Shown in pieces: positions 37,501 through 54,870 of a stretch of 64,000 bases of DNA. The DNA comes from Wuchereria bancrofti (taxonomy: Eukaryota; Nematoda; Chromadorea; Rhabditida; Onchocercidae). The translations under genes and the position numbers were made by a program. Position 1 is the stretch's first letter. Each line of letters starts with the position of its first letter. The stretch covers positions 7,006,303 to 7,070,302 of the forward strand of contig SSBO01000009.1 of NCBI GenBank assembly GCA_005281725.1. Direction: 5' to 3'. The notes beneath the pieces were generated by a model. That model did not search any database. It was given only the letters and a program-made list of their open reading frames with translations, and was not told the origin of the DNA.

Positions 37501-40500
37501 AGTGTATATCGTTGTCGCTGTCGTCCAGGATTCTCGGGAGATGGTCATCGATGCACTATGACCTCATTGGATAATCTTCCTGCCTGTACGCTGCTTAAAT
37601 TCCTATGCTTCTCCCAACGCTTCATGCAAAATTGATCCTTAAGAGAGGAGTAAAATGTTAATTAAGTATAAGAAAAAAAAATCTTTTGAACTTTCGCTTC
37701 AGCAATGCATATATGTTTCCTTTACATAAAGTTAAATTGTTCATTCAAACTAAGTTCATATACCAAAAGTTTTATTACCATTTGAAAGAAAGTTTCAAAA
37801 ATGTTTACGGAAGGACTGTTATTTGTCAACTAGTATTTGTCAACAAATGGGTCAATTTGAGCTAAATTGCTTCAGCTGACACTTCTTAAAAAGCTGGTTG
37901 CGCGACATTAGCAGATTTTGCAGATGCTGTGTTAGGATGTGACCAGTTGGGTAATTGTGACCTGAATGCGGTATGTGTACTGGATGCATATACCGGTCGT
38001 CACTATTGTCGGTGCTTGGATGGTTTCGATGGTGACGGATACATGTGTGAGACTGTGCGACAAAATACCCTTTTGCCATCTTTGCTTCCTGGTAGCTTCT
38101 TCTACTCTTTCCCTCTCTTTTTTTTGCTATCATACAAACTACGCTGTTTTAATGAATATGGCATTCTATTCCTCTAATTATGCCACATTTTCATCTAACT
38201 GAATCCAGAAAGTCATCTCTTAATGTTGAAACAGAAATGGACAGTTTCTGATACAGATAAGCAAACATCTTCTTTCTTCCTCTATCAGTAGTATCTCGTA
38301 CTTTCTTTTTTGCAAATTTGCTTCTATTCATGGTTTGCTTGGTGTATGTCCCAGAGAGCAAGATAAAAGTATACTTAATAATAATGAGGCGTTAATTAGT
38401 GTTACTTGATTTGAACCGTCATTCTTATGTTAGAAGTATCGGGAAATTCCTCAAAAAGCCAATTTTTCTGCAAAATGGACTTTCTTATAGAACCAACAGA
38501 TGCTAAAACTTGCCGCGAAGCAAGTGATTGTCATCAGAATGCGCATTGTGTGGTTCGCGAAAACTCATTGGATTATTTTTGCGAATGTTTACCTGGCTAT
38601 CGTGGTGATGGTGTCACTCGATGTACTGCTGCAGGTTTGATTGATTTAAAAGTGGGGGACAATGCTCATCCTTAATTCATTCCCCATATGCAGTTTCCTC
38701 GAGTAGATATGTTGATCTTCCAAAAGAGTCCATCAAGACTTACAGCTATCAAGGGATTTGGTAAGTTCGCATCTATCGAGAACCGGGTATTGACTAGGAT
38801 TTCTTAATTACCAATTATTCCATCTTTTATTCTTATAAACAGCAAGTGATTATTAAGTAAAAAATATTTCAAATCATTAAGATTAATTCTTGGACTTCAA
38901 CATTTTTCTTTTAAGTAGCTTAAGCGAAATTATGGCTTTCCTTCTGCGGAATTCCAATTAATTATAGATGATTGCACACCTGGTGATGAACATGTATGTC
39001 ACGAGAATGCTGTTTGTGTGTTTGGAGAAGTTGAGAGAACGTACACCTGCAAATGTGCGCAAGGTTAGTTTCTTCTCTTTTTTTAAATTTATGCGAATTG
39101 CACTTAGTTTTACACTGGCTATAACTATCATTAAATTTTGAAGGTTTTGTTGATAATGGACGACAGTGTATAGCACAACATTTAGCACCATGCAATGAAC
39201 AACCGGGAATTTGCCATAAAAATGCGCAATGTGTATATAGCAGAGACGAGGGACGACACAAGTGTGTTTGCAAACATGGCACCACTGGCGACGGATATGA
39301 AAATTGCCGTGAAGAAGGTTGCGTTTTGATGTGAAGAATGAGGTGCAAGGGGTATATAGCATAGGACTAACTAGAGCTCAATATCAGAAATGAAATCGAA
39401 AGTGTTCAACTTTAATCTCAAATACCATGTAAATAGAAAGTAATTAACTATCTTTGCTTTCAGATTTATTGAGGATCAGTTAACATTTTGATTAATATTG
39501 AGGATCAGCTAACATTTTGCTTAACTTTTGGAAGCCAGTAGTTCGATCTTAAAGTCCTACTCTTAGTTTGACTATATTTCCTTAATCTTTCTCTAATTTC
39601 TCATCTCCATTATATTATTCACACCATTTATGAGACACTGAAATCCTAACTCTAGGCCATAACGATATTTACAGTCTACTGGATGTTTCATCAAGACCGT
39701 TCAGTGATTTGGGAAAGATTTAACCTTTGAAATTAGTCTGTCCTGCACGTGGTCGTTGTTGTTTTAGTCAAAATGCACCGTTGCGGTGAATGCTCATCAC
39801 ATGCACGATGTATGCACGATGAAGCAGATGATTCATGGAGATGTCGTTGCATGCAAGGATATATAGGCAATGGACATTTGTGCACATTATACAGTTTGTC
39901 ATTAATCCTTGCACTTTCATTAATTTTGCACTTCTGCACTTGCTATTGCACTATCATGTTACTTTTATTAGCAGAAGTAGACAAATGGAAATGGTAAGTT
40001 GTAAATGAGATAACAAGTATTCCTTGCTCTATTTGTTTGATTGATTACCGCTAATAGAATTATTAGAATGAGGAAAAAACGTGGTTGTCTTCAAGCACAA
40101 GAGAAGGTCGACATTGAAACGAATGTGACACTGCGCGAATGTATTGTATACTTTATCCACATCGCTTACGAACATTGCATTACTTGTCATTTACAGTGAT
40201 GTTATGTGAATATGCTCTTTCAATGCTTATTTTATCAATAAGCATTAAAGGTTAAATAGTTTAAAACCAATATTGATTGGACTTAGAGAGCAGAAATGAA
40301 AGTTACTTATGATACAATGACGCATATAATTCAAATAATATGTGAGTGAACAAGTCTCTAACGCTGACATATCATTACAGCTAATTGCTTGGACGATCGG
40401 TCATTATGTGACGAGCATGCAGAATGCGTACCAAACGAATATGGTCATTACATCTGCAACTGTCACTACGGATATCATGGGAATGGCCGAACTTGCACAC

Positions 40501-42535
40501 GTATGTAATGTCCAGTGATAGGAGTTTGGCTTTTATTCAGAGTGAAAGATGTGAAATATTGATGGTCCTTCGAGATACAACGGGATGATGACACATTGCG
40601 CAGTAAAAATCACTTTTTTGTATCCCTCATTAAAACAACAAATCAATATTTTGTATCTTCCATTGTTTTCTTTTGATGTGATCTGATTTGCTGAACGGTA
40701 TTTTGAACAAATTTGATCTATTAAAGTTATCATTACAGCAGATAGTGAAAGTCGCGAGGAAGCCATATTTATTTGTCGCGGTATGACAGTAATCGAGAGA
40801 AGTGTGAATCCTGATTTACCTGGGAAACAGGTATTTTTCTCGAAAAAAATGCCTATGTTTGTAGCAATCATGCAGTCTAATTAACTGTATTCACTGTTAT
40901 TTTTTTAGCTTATAGTAGTGCCACATCAGATAGCAGTTGGTATTGATTTTGATTGTCAGGAAGAACGGATCGTCTGGAGCGACATTGCTGGTAAGGATGG
41001 AATTGGAATTGTTGTTTGTGATTTGTTACATTTATTTTAATTTTTTATATAAATACATTAATATTTATTATTTATGAGCATTTAACTGACATAGTGCAGA
41101 TTATGGGTGTTTTGTTGACGTGAAAATCAATTTACTGTACCACAACAGTTTATTATTGTTTCTGTATGAAGGGTTAAGAAGCTGACCCCAGTATTTTCCT
41201 TCTTTCTCCATTATTTTTAAAGGTCATTCGATCTTATCGGCATCGATAAATGGGACGAATGAACAAAAATTCATGGACACAGTGTTGAAAAGTCCGGAAG
41301 GTATCGCTATTGATTGGTCTTCACGTAATGTTTATTACGCAGATTCGGTTAAAGATGAAATTGGTGTGGCCAGTCTTGATGGGAAATACTACAAAACGCT
41401 TATCAATGAAGGATTAGTGAATCCACGTGCGTTAGCCATCGACCTCACTGACAGGTGATAGTGTTGCCTAACGTTAGATTTTCCGCAGTTAATACTTTAC
41501 CATCTGAACAAATCAAATTACACGTCCCTAGGTATTTGTACTATTCGGATTGGCATCGTGAAAACCCAGTGATTGGACGCGTACGTCTGGATGGTACCGA
41601 GAATTCTGCTTTCATATCTACAGAAGTGAATCTACCTAACGGTATTCAATTTGTACCACTCCTTGTGATGTGCAAATTAAGCAATTAGTTCTTATCGAGC
41701 TTCTAGAGCCACTACATGCTGTTAAGCACAATGGATTGGAAGTTATTGGTATCGCATTACTGGCCTATAAAGAAAAGTAGTTTAGGTCTTACCGTACTTC
41801 TGGAACGACGTGAACTGTGCTGGGTAGACGCTGGTTTACAACAGTTATCTTGTATTGGCTTAAATGGACAAAATCGTCGGATCGTTTATGCGCCACTCCA
41901 GTATCCATTCGGATTAACTGCCCATAATGAACAGCGTTTCTACTGGACCGATTGGAGCGAGTGCGTTTTAGTCCTCATTTTTACTCATTTTTCTTTTTTT
42001 TTTCTTTTACTAAACAATCAGAAAACATAATTTACGACAATTGTTCTTCAAAAACTTGCATTTGCATTGAAAAAACCAATCTGATTTCCCCTGTTTAACT
42101 AGGCGTACTTCATTATAGCAACAAAATTCATTCGGTATCGATAAATGGCGATGGATATATGTCGTTTCCAGCAACGACCGGTGGTTCTGGACGACTGTAT
42201 GGTCTCGTTTCTGTGCCATTGCGATGCAAAGGAGGTTTCTTTATTCTTTATTTTTGTTTTTTTTAAAAACTAAATTTTCAAAGTCTCGAAGTTAATTGAA
42301 TAAGTTAACGAGTGATTTATGTTGCTGAAAATATACAGTAAATGATGGTACCATTCTCTCTTCCTCCATATTTTTTTTTGTGAGAATTTCTCTGTTTAGA
42401 TCTAATTTTTCATCTAGAATCTCCTTTGCAGTTGCCACAGCTTGTGCAGTGAATAATGGTGGATGCGAACATTTGTGTCTACCAGGGAAGATAGATGTAA
42501 CTTGTGCTTGTCCGGATAATATCGATAGGTGCTGA
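28540..42535 (+). CDS. nid-1: Nidogen (entactin), basement-membrane linker
   Basis: Nidogen is secreted and bridges laminin and collagen IV networks. I assembled 36 exons, all GT-AG and in phase, summing to 4821 bases (1606 residues). Order: signal peptide (MVFLLFLYYTILLATHSHG); NIDO domain (28570-30250) starting ELFEFGVEQGDQ; an acidic Tyr/Asp stretch suited to tyrosine sulfation; a short six-Cys module at 30665-30769 (CPVECHVLTDDRGCSLCVC); a charged linker; EGF 1 (32396-32501); G2F barrel (32706-34803) including a 40-base micro-exon at 33336-33375 and a polyglutamine run; twelve further EGF modules (34889-40500), one with a calcium-binding DMNEC start; a YWTD propeller (40739-42234: IVWSD, VYYADS, LYYSDW, LCWVDA, FYWTDW); and a last EGF (CAVNNGGCEHLC). 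No thyroglobulin type-1 domain is seen. Exons between 39894 and 40380 could be alternatively spliced. AATAAA is at 42550-42555. Confidence 0.95.
32160..32229. repeat. Direct repeat of about 28 bp in a nidogen intron
   Basis: Copies at 32160-32188 and 32202-32229 differ by one base insertion and share the core GATAAAATTTGAGTCTGACA. They lie in the intron between 32111 and 32396. Confidence 0.85.
34702..34728 (+). repeat. CAG/CAA repeat encoding nine glutamines in nidogen
   Basis: CAA, six CAG, CAA, CAG are read in frame at the end of the G2F domain, in a linker before the second EGF module. It is likely a length-variable site. Confidence 0.9.
39468..39524. repeat. Tandem 28-bp direct repeat in a nidogen intron
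   Basis: Copies 39468-39495 and 39497-39524 differ at two positions. The core is ATTGAGGATCAG followed by TAACATTTTG. It lies in the intron between 39317 and 39768. Confidence 0.85.
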
Positions 42536-45257
42536 TCGAGATCTGTGTTAATAAACAGCTAGGAAATTTTTGCTTCCTCAACAATTGTTTTTTGTGGTGT
42601 TTCAGAAAATCTAGATGATTTCTAATAGGAATTTCGAAGTTTTTTTATAAAAAATATCACTTTCCATTTGGTAGTAGTAAAAACAAAATTCAGCATTGAG
42701 TCATAATCCGAATGAGCTTAATAATTATAGTGAATAATAAATAATGTTCAAAAATGTCTCTCAATAATGTTATATTTTTATTTATCTGAGTACTTCTTAC
42801 AATTAATTATTGTTTAATGCGGTATTAGCTGTGTACTAAAGAGTCCAAGAACCACTTCCGCATCATAATTTTTAAATTACTTAATATTTCTGTATTATTT
42901 ACTAGATGATCAATACTTCTGTTGATTTACAAAACATTAACAGAAAAGATTGAGGTATCTTTTCAAACATTTTTTTTTTTATTTTATTCATATTTCATAA
43001 TTCCCAATGTCTAAATATTCGTGCAACAATAACTTGTGAAAAAGTATATCTCTATTACTTGACACTGATGAAGTATGCAAATTATTTGGCTTCCACAGTT
43101 CTAATAACTATGAATGAAACAAGGATAGATTCATCAAAAACATCAGTAGTAATAGTAATAGAAATGATAAGTAGTAGTAGTAGAGTAGCAGTAGTAGCAA
43201 TAATAACAATAATAATAGTAATAATAATAGTGATGATAATAAATAATAATAATGATAATAATAATAATGGCACAGAACGTAAACTAATCTAAGGATAAAT
43301 AATCTAACATTAAGAAAGCTGTGAGTCTCAAAAGAAGATCGTAATGTATTATTAAACTTACGTAGAGCCTTTACAAAATGAAGCTTCAATTTTAACGCAC
43401 AGACGGATTCTTTAAACAGATCGGTCACTGAATATAACAATACACTTACTTAAAGTAGTGGAATTCGTCGCGTAGCGAAAATCAGCGTAGTGGCTTTTAC
43501 GCATTTGTTACAAAACAGCTATGACAGAACGAAGACGAGACCATTAAAATTCGGTATGGCTTTTTCCAAAAAGATCAAATTGAATTTCGAAAAGAAAAAA
43601 CTGAAAGGCGTAATTGTTGTTATATGAAACAAAATTTCGCTTATTTATTCGGAGAGAAATCTGAAGAGCGGATAAAAGGATAAAAAAGGAAAATTCTGGG
43701 TCAATGAGCTAATCGCAAACAGTCAGATATTCGATTAATTCTTTACTATTACAAATTGGTTTCAATTACGCATCTCAAAAAAGCAGAATTTAATTTATAA
43801 TAGAAAGATTTCAATTCGTAAAAGTAATGATTATGAAAAATTATTGGTCAACGGAGCATACTGAGGTTTAAACTATTTGAGAAACATTTCAAAAAAGCAT
43901 TCATTTTGTAATTTACGTGTTCTTTACGGCTTCCAATATTAATGACCAACGGAAGAGTTAGGAAGAAAAATGAGCTAAATCAACTGAATTTGAATTACAT
44001 AAAGGACAAAATAAAGTATACTTCATGATTTTTTTCTCAATGAAGAATAAAGTTAAAATTTGTAAATTACAGAAACTATCTTTTTACTTTTTGTTTTTAG
44101 ACACAAAGCTGCTTTTTCCTATCATTGTGCTCTTTAATTCGTTATTTTACATCCGGTATAGATCAATTATAATTGTTTCGCTTAGATAAGAAAGTTTCAG
44201 CTTCGTAAGCCTCTTAACAATTGAAGTAATCAGTGATTTCAGAAGAATATCAGGATTCTACAATGAATGAGAAACACGTGAAAAGAGAGTGGAATCAGAT
44301 ATTAGGACTGATTGTTTTGCGTGTTCCTTGAACAATTGTTTCAATTCCTTCTTTTTCTCCTTCATTTCTTTCATTTTCCGTCAATATTATACGGAAACGA
44401 CAAGAGATTGTAATTCATCGGACAAAAACAGAACAACAACAAGTTCATATGCCAATTTTTTCCAAAACGTTTCCAAAAATCATTCAATTATAGCGCTCTT
44501 ATTAATAAATATGAAGTTATCCCTCCATTCGTTATAAATTTCTCTCAGCATTTATCGCATAAATAGCCGAATGCTTCAGTACTGAGAGAAAGTCCGAAAA
44601 AAAAAGAACCTATTATTACACAATTTTACAGGTAAGGAAACAGTATTTTAAAATATTTAACACTAAATGATTCAAGACGACATTTCACTGAATCTTTCTG
44701 CAGTTGATCACGCTGTCTTTTTTCTAATTCAATTCTATCATCAAAAAAGATTAGAGAAATGTCGCCTGTTTAACTTTCAAATAATTTTTAACAAAAAAAG
44801 AAAAACGATCGATAAATTTAAACTTGTGGAATAAAACAAACATAAATTAAATAGAAGTTAAAAATATGCCTGCTATCGTTGGAGAACACACAAGTTGTTC
44901 CTACTGTGCACTATTCGAAGAATGAAAAATAAGTGGCGTTATTGCTTAGTGTTGTGTATTAAGCAAAACAGAATTTGAAGAAATACTCCAACTATCTGTT
45001 ATCAGTTATCAGAAATCAATACATACGTTAACATTCCCCTATTAATAGAGTGATCATCAAAACAGTGGCTTTTTTGATTGATGGAGAAGTGTTTTGTATC
45101 TTACCTATGAAATACTTTCTATCTTATGTAAAATGATACCATACAGAGTTAAAATGCATTAAGCTTTTTGAAAATAAAAAGTAAGAAAATAAAAACTGAG
45201 GTTTTAAAAGTGAAACGCAGTGTTTTCTTTTGGAACAAACATTTTGTACCTGCGATA
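42536..45257. other. Intergenic, no gene seen
   Basis: It includes the nidogen polyadenylation signal (42550) and the trinucleotide repeat at 43140-43270. The long frames on both strands over that repeat are translations of the microsatellite. Nothing else is supported. Confidence 0.5.
43140..43270. repeat. AGT/AAT compound trinucleotide microsatellite
   Basis: About 130 bases: degenerate AGT units grading into AAT units, with interspersed GAT. Confidence 0.85.
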
Positions 45258-47413
45258 TCATTTTGGCATAAATGCATAAAGCTTTTCGAAAAGTGGCAAA
45301 TTAGCACCAAATGAACGTTTAATTTTAGGTGCATTGGGCCAAAGGTTATAATCCGAACAATATAATAGGCGCATCCATTTGTAGTAATGTATCATTTTTT
45401 CTTCTCGCCACAACGGACAGTTTCTAAACAAAATTCATACTATTAAATAAAGAGGCATTTAAATTCAATAACAATAATTAAACAAAAATGTTTTAAAGAA
45501 AAGAAGATTCACAGGAAGTAATACACAAAACATTACAATCTTCACTTAAACTTTTTCTTAGCCATAAGCTAGAAGTTTAAGGAAATAATTATAACAACTT
45601 ATCTGATTCATTTCCGCACGCATCTAATATGCAATTGCTTTCGATTGTGTACCTATTTGTACTTTTTAAACTATTCATGATCTACAAGTAAAAAATTTAC
45701 TTCAAATTTTACCAACAAATTTAAAAACATGAACGAATGTTTTGTGATTTTGAAATACTAACCTAAAAGCTTCATCCCGTGCTTCATGCTCTGGGCTACA
45801 GTATGCTCGGAGCTGTGTATTGTATTGTCTGAGAATTCGGGAAAGATTCCGTTTATCCCTATCCATGTCGTTCAGAATATCTGGTGTTAACTTTTCACGA
45901 TTCAAATAACACTTTTCAACTGGCAACACTTCAAACGATGCTTCATCCTGCAATTTGAATTTATTCAAAGAACACGATTTATAGAGTCAAATAAAATAAA
46001 TATCTCCAAGAAATGCACAAATATTTATTCTATCCGCAGCGTTTCCATTGGAATAGCCGTCTTTAAAAATTTAAAATATATGGCAAATGATACAACAAAT
46101 AATATTTACCAGTAAATATCACGTGAATTTGATTTCCATTAAGCTAATTTGGTTCATTTAAAAGTCTTTGGAAAATTGTTCTAAAGCCATGTTTTACAAG
46201 GAATATAATAGCAAATTATCGAATACTCTTAACTTTTTTATCATAACGAATAAAATATAATCAGTAGAATGAGAATTTTCTAAAGTGAGATGATTTCATG
46301 TTAATTACTTCTAGAAACAAGTCGGCATGAAAATGGAACGATGAAATCAACTTAGTTTCGACAAAATTAAATATGCATGTTTGAAAAATAATGAGTAACC
46401 TCCTGAAGAGGACTTTCAGATTGAACGATTGGCGCAATATCGCATCATGTATTTAAGAAATTGTGTAACTATGAGAAAAAATTTTCAAATATTTTTTTTA
46501 TTGCATAATTTGTCGTATTTGTTATCAACAACTCTTTCTTTCCTTATCTTTATACTTTTTGAAACATAAATGTTGTAATCCAACGTATTTTGAACAAAAG
46601 ATTGTGTTATTTTTTGTTTAAAATGCTAATGATAAATGGGATTTCAAAAAAAAAAGAAACTTCACCTCATCATCAATATCAATCGGTGGTAAATCATCAA
46701 CATATTCAGGCTGCGAAATGGTAATTCGCTCATGATTGTCCCAACGACGATCGGATCGCGGGACGATATGTTGTTCCACTTTTCGTTCTACTTTAAGTTC
46801 AAATCCTCCTAGTGATGTTAACTTTTGCTCTTCTGTTTTTCGCTTCTTGTTCCCATTATTCTCCTTCAAGCTACCTGATTCAATCACTGAATTGTCAATT
46901 TCTTCGTCATTTGATGTCGGAGTACTTTGTACTGACTTCTGAATATCAATAACAACCGGTTGTGTGGCGTTCTCGTCCATAAGCCGTATTTCGATCCGCT
47001 CAATTGGTGTATCTAGTCGCTCTACTGTAATTCATCCACATTGTCCATTGTTTAATTAGTCATTCCGAAAACTGGACTTTTTATGAAATTTCGCACATAT
47101 CTGACATAGTTGATATTAAACTCAATTGTCTTATATTTTTCTGCAATTGAATCTTATCAGATTGAAAATCTTGAATGCTTCATTAATTTCAACAGAATTT
47201 GTATTAAAAAACGTCTCAGATTTCATCTTATCATATCTAAAGTATTCGAATCTTTTTTCTACTTCTCACCTACTTCCCAAGCTATATCACAACTACATTT
47301 TAGTAAGTTGTTAAACAAATACCCCTAAATGAGGTGGAAGTATCGATGATAACAGCCTTTTCGCTATCGGCCAAAACCACTGAATCAACATTATTGTTTG
47401 CACCAAGTCGCAT
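45258..47413 (-). CDS. Conserved-looking protein of unknown function, four exons
   Basis: On the minus strand, exons 47413-47323, 47024-46666, 45947-45763 and 45423-45258 join in phase through GT-AG sites to give 266 residues. The start ATG at 47413 lies inside an exon whose acceptor is at 47422, so a further upstream exon is possible. The N-terminal half is acidic and low in complexity (VERLDTPIERIEIRLMDEN, KRKTEEQKL, EYVDDLPPIDIDDE). The C-terminal half is compact, with a predicted helical block (ILNDMDRDKRNLSRILRQYN, AYCSPEHEARDEAFR) followed by CPLWREEKMIHYYKWMRLLY and KLYAFMPK. I see no signal peptide or membrane segment, so it is probably intracellular. I do not recognise the family. 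The splice structure and open frame make a real gene likely. Confidence 0.7.
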
Positions 47414-52088
<4,675 letters not shown>

Positions 52089-52571
52089 AGAATGCACTTC
52101 TTGCTAATTATTCTTAATCGAAAAAATTCAATTCTTTATTTATAAAATTCGCTTGTTTAAAATCGACTTAAATTTTAAGAAATCAATAATGTCAAAATTT
52201 AAAGCAGAAAATATTATCAATTACTATAAGTATGTGATGTTGAATAAAACCGTACCAATTAGATTAACAGATCACAAGTCTCTTCAAATCCGTTCAGTTA
52301 TCTCTATATCTAGCGTTTGATACATTAACTACTATGATAGCTGTTTATCCTCCATATTTTCATTATTTTAAAAACAAAATTTATTAAATTTGCTGTCAAA
52401 ATTGTCCCCAAAACAATCACCATTAACTTGACCTTATTTTTAAACTACATTGATTCACTAATAACTCTTCTATAACTTGACCTCTTCCCTGCGATCAATT
52501 GTAATCACCTTCCTTGATTGTTCTCCTCCTTCCACTTCAACACCTAGCGTTTAGTTCACAGCCATCCCAGC
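52089..52571. other. Spacer between the tandem secreted genes
   Basis: It contains the AATAAA of gene 1 at 52243 and pyrimidine-rich DNA up to the next start. No other feature is seen. Confidence 0.5.
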
Positions 52572-53707
52572 ATGTTGTCTTTTCGGTTTCTATTTACTTT
52601 TGGCACTATACGAATTTCACAAACGTGTCTTCCAAACACCAAACGTCTTTATGATCAAAAATTTGACGTTAAACCAGCGCTCTCAATTAACGATCTAGAG
52701 GATATTGTTACTGAACTAAATGTCACCAATTATCTATATCAGTACTATGTGCAAAAAAGACTTAAAAATGAAGGTTAAATTTCCTTGGTTATCGAAATTT
52801 CATATATGGTAAAATTCTAAAAGGAAAGCAGTAGTAGATGATAAGGATGATAGTATATTCAAACCGTCTCTCTGATATCGCTCAGAGTACTATAGACAGT
52901 TTGATCCTATTAATCTTTGAGAATTTGTCACCCATAATCTTAGTGGAAGATGTAATGAACAAAATGCTTTAGTGATAGAAGTGATACATTGATAATTGTC
53001 GCTGTTGTGATGCTGATGTTAATGCTAGTGATAACGCAATAATAATTATAGCATGTCACTAATGATAACGCAATGATAATTATAGCATGTCATGCATGCC
53101 CGGAATTTAAATCACCGAATTGCACCATTCTCAAAAAAGGTTTGAAGTGTGTAAAACCTAAAGTATGGTACCATCGCGGCAGTTATTGTTTGCATGCTGA
53201 ATTCGCTTGTAATCGCAGTTTTCATGCGTTGCAAGGACGAATAATCGATAGAATGCAATTAAAGTAAGTTGCACTATTTCGATCACTTAGCAATCATTTT
53301 TTATCAGTGATATTAGTATGGAACGACTGAGATAATTTGTAAAGAGGCGGAAGCACCATTTGAACAAGAATGAGGGTGGGGTAAAACTTCAGATTTGGTA
53401 ATTTGGGATTTCAAAACTTTGGGAATTTCATGAAATCTTTTTCAAAAAGTAGGAAGGCCATTGTTATTATAAAATTATTTTGCTTTTTAGTGACGATTAC
53501 GCTGACCCAAGCGAAGATGATACAAAACACGAGACGTACGGTGTGCATCAATTACACAGATTAGATGAAAGAATTCAGCGTTTTCCTATAAGAGGATTTA
53601 AGCGTCTCCCACGTGAAAATCTATACTGTATGATTGATAGACGATGGTACTACAGATCCAATCACCCACCTATTATCATTCGAACTGATCAGATTTTTTG
53701 CTTATAG
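52572..53707 (+). CDS. Secreted cysteine-rich protein, second of a tandem pair
   Basis: Exons 52572-52773, 53086-53263 and 53491-53707 are in phase and give 198 residues. The N-terminus (MLSFRFLFTFGTIRISQTC) is a plausible but weak signal sequence and is followed by a spacer (LSINDLEDIVTELNVTNYLY) absent from its neighbour. Exon 2 begins with CHACPEFKSPNC, then LKCVKP, SYCLHAEFAC, matching the neighbour's CxxC-x6-NC and later cysteines. The last exon has LYCMIDRRWYY and IIIRTDQIFC, the same C-x-W and terminal Cys arrangement. AATAAA is at 53778-53783. The acceptor of exon 2 lies in a duplicated 30-bp block. Function is unknown. Confidence 0.75.
53029..53092 (+). repeat. Duplicated 30-bp block spanning the exon 2 splice acceptor
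   Basis: Copies 53029-53058 and 53063-53092 differ at one base. Each carries an ATTATAG acceptor. Only the second copy gives an open frame; splicing to the first would reach a TAA two codons later. Confidence 0.85.
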
Positions 53708-54870
53708 ATGAATTTAAAGATTATGTTGGTCTTTTGTACTTGAACTAAAATTAAGCTGTATTTCTCGTTTGAAATTAAATAAATTGAGCAGTTACCACAG
53801 ACTAAGTAATTGTATGCATCTCAATAGCGGACCGCTTATTCGAAAATCAAAATGCTAAGTGAACAATTGACAATGAATATTTAATTGCCCAATCTAAGAG
53901 CTATTTAAAGTCTGTACTGCAAGAATAGTACGGTATTATTATCTCTCGATTAATGGAATTTCAAATTCTGGTTATTGGCTTATTTTTTAAAAGTTTTGAA
54001 TTGTTTATTTTTCACAATTTTACGGAACTGACAAAGTTCATAAGTTATTTTTAGCAAAATTACGCTTTTTCAGCAAATGTTGAATTGTTTTTCTACTTGA
54101 TAATATCGGATCTGTAAATAATAACGAAAGTTAATTTTGCATTTCATTTGGAATTATATCGACTCACACAATATACATAGCTATTCAAAAAGATCAGCCT
54201 TATCACTTTAATAACTAGCGGAGATAATGAGAGCTTTCATAATTCCGAAAGTATCATATCATTGCATATTAAGAAAGAAAGAGAGAGAGAGAGAGAGAAA
54301 AAAGTCTCGGCAGTCGAGCTATCAAAGTTACTGATAGCTGAATAAAATGAAACGTAATGTCTTGTTTAAATAAGTGAACAAGTTTTAGTTCATTAAAGGT
54401 TGAAATAAATTTAAATATATTAAACTAAATGAAAGCAGAAGTGTTAAAGTATATCAGATCAAAGTAGCATGCTTTAAAATGTATATGGGTATGTGTTATA
54501 TCGTGCTGTAGTAACGCAAACAATTTTAATGCAAACGTATCTCAGCTATCCATCAAATTCGACGTGTAGCTAACAGGTGGCTATATGATGTAGACACTAT
54601 GGGATGAAATTATGGAATGATATGAAGAATTCACATTTCACTGGTGTCTGTCGTGGTAGATCCTGTCAGTATTTCGTCACCAGCAATCGCACATTCAAAA
54701 TCCTTTAAGAATAAAGTGGATTTGAATAGAACAAATTAATGATAGATAATCGAAATGATGTTCTATTAATTATCAAATAGTTAGCTTTTAACAGATACTT
54801 TAAGTCTTTCAACTTTCTTTAAAGTTCTTAAGTATAATAAATCTAAATTGGTTAAATATGAAATGCTTGG
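53708..54870. other. Spacer between convergent genes
   Basis: It contains the 3' signal of the secreted gene 2 (53778), a GA-rich microsatellite at 54271-54300 and no gene that I can support. Confidence 0.5.
54271..54300. repeat. GA-rich microsatellite
   Basis: AAGAAAGAAA grades into about nine GA dinucleotides, intergenic. Confidence 0.9.

Noticed and set aside
38694..38760. Possible extra nidogen exon with good AG and GTAAGT
   Set aside because: Neither phase of entry fits both neighbours. The exons 38491-38634 and 38968-39063 join perfectly without it and keep EGF spacing.
38958..39362. Two overlapping minus-strand frames of about 130 codons opposite nidogen
   Set aside because: They are antisense shadows of the EGF-coding exons 38968-39317. 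The plus-strand frame is explained by phase-consistent exons and EGF cysteines.
39894..40380. Additional nidogen exons (for example 39972-39993 and around 40070-40138)
   Set aside because: They can be joined in phase, but the direct junction 39893 to 40381 is also in phase and simpler. Left as possible alternative splicing.
43059..43440. Ile/Asn-, Leu- and Tyr-rich frames on both strands
   Set aside because: Direct translations of the AGT/AAT microsatellite at 43140-43270.
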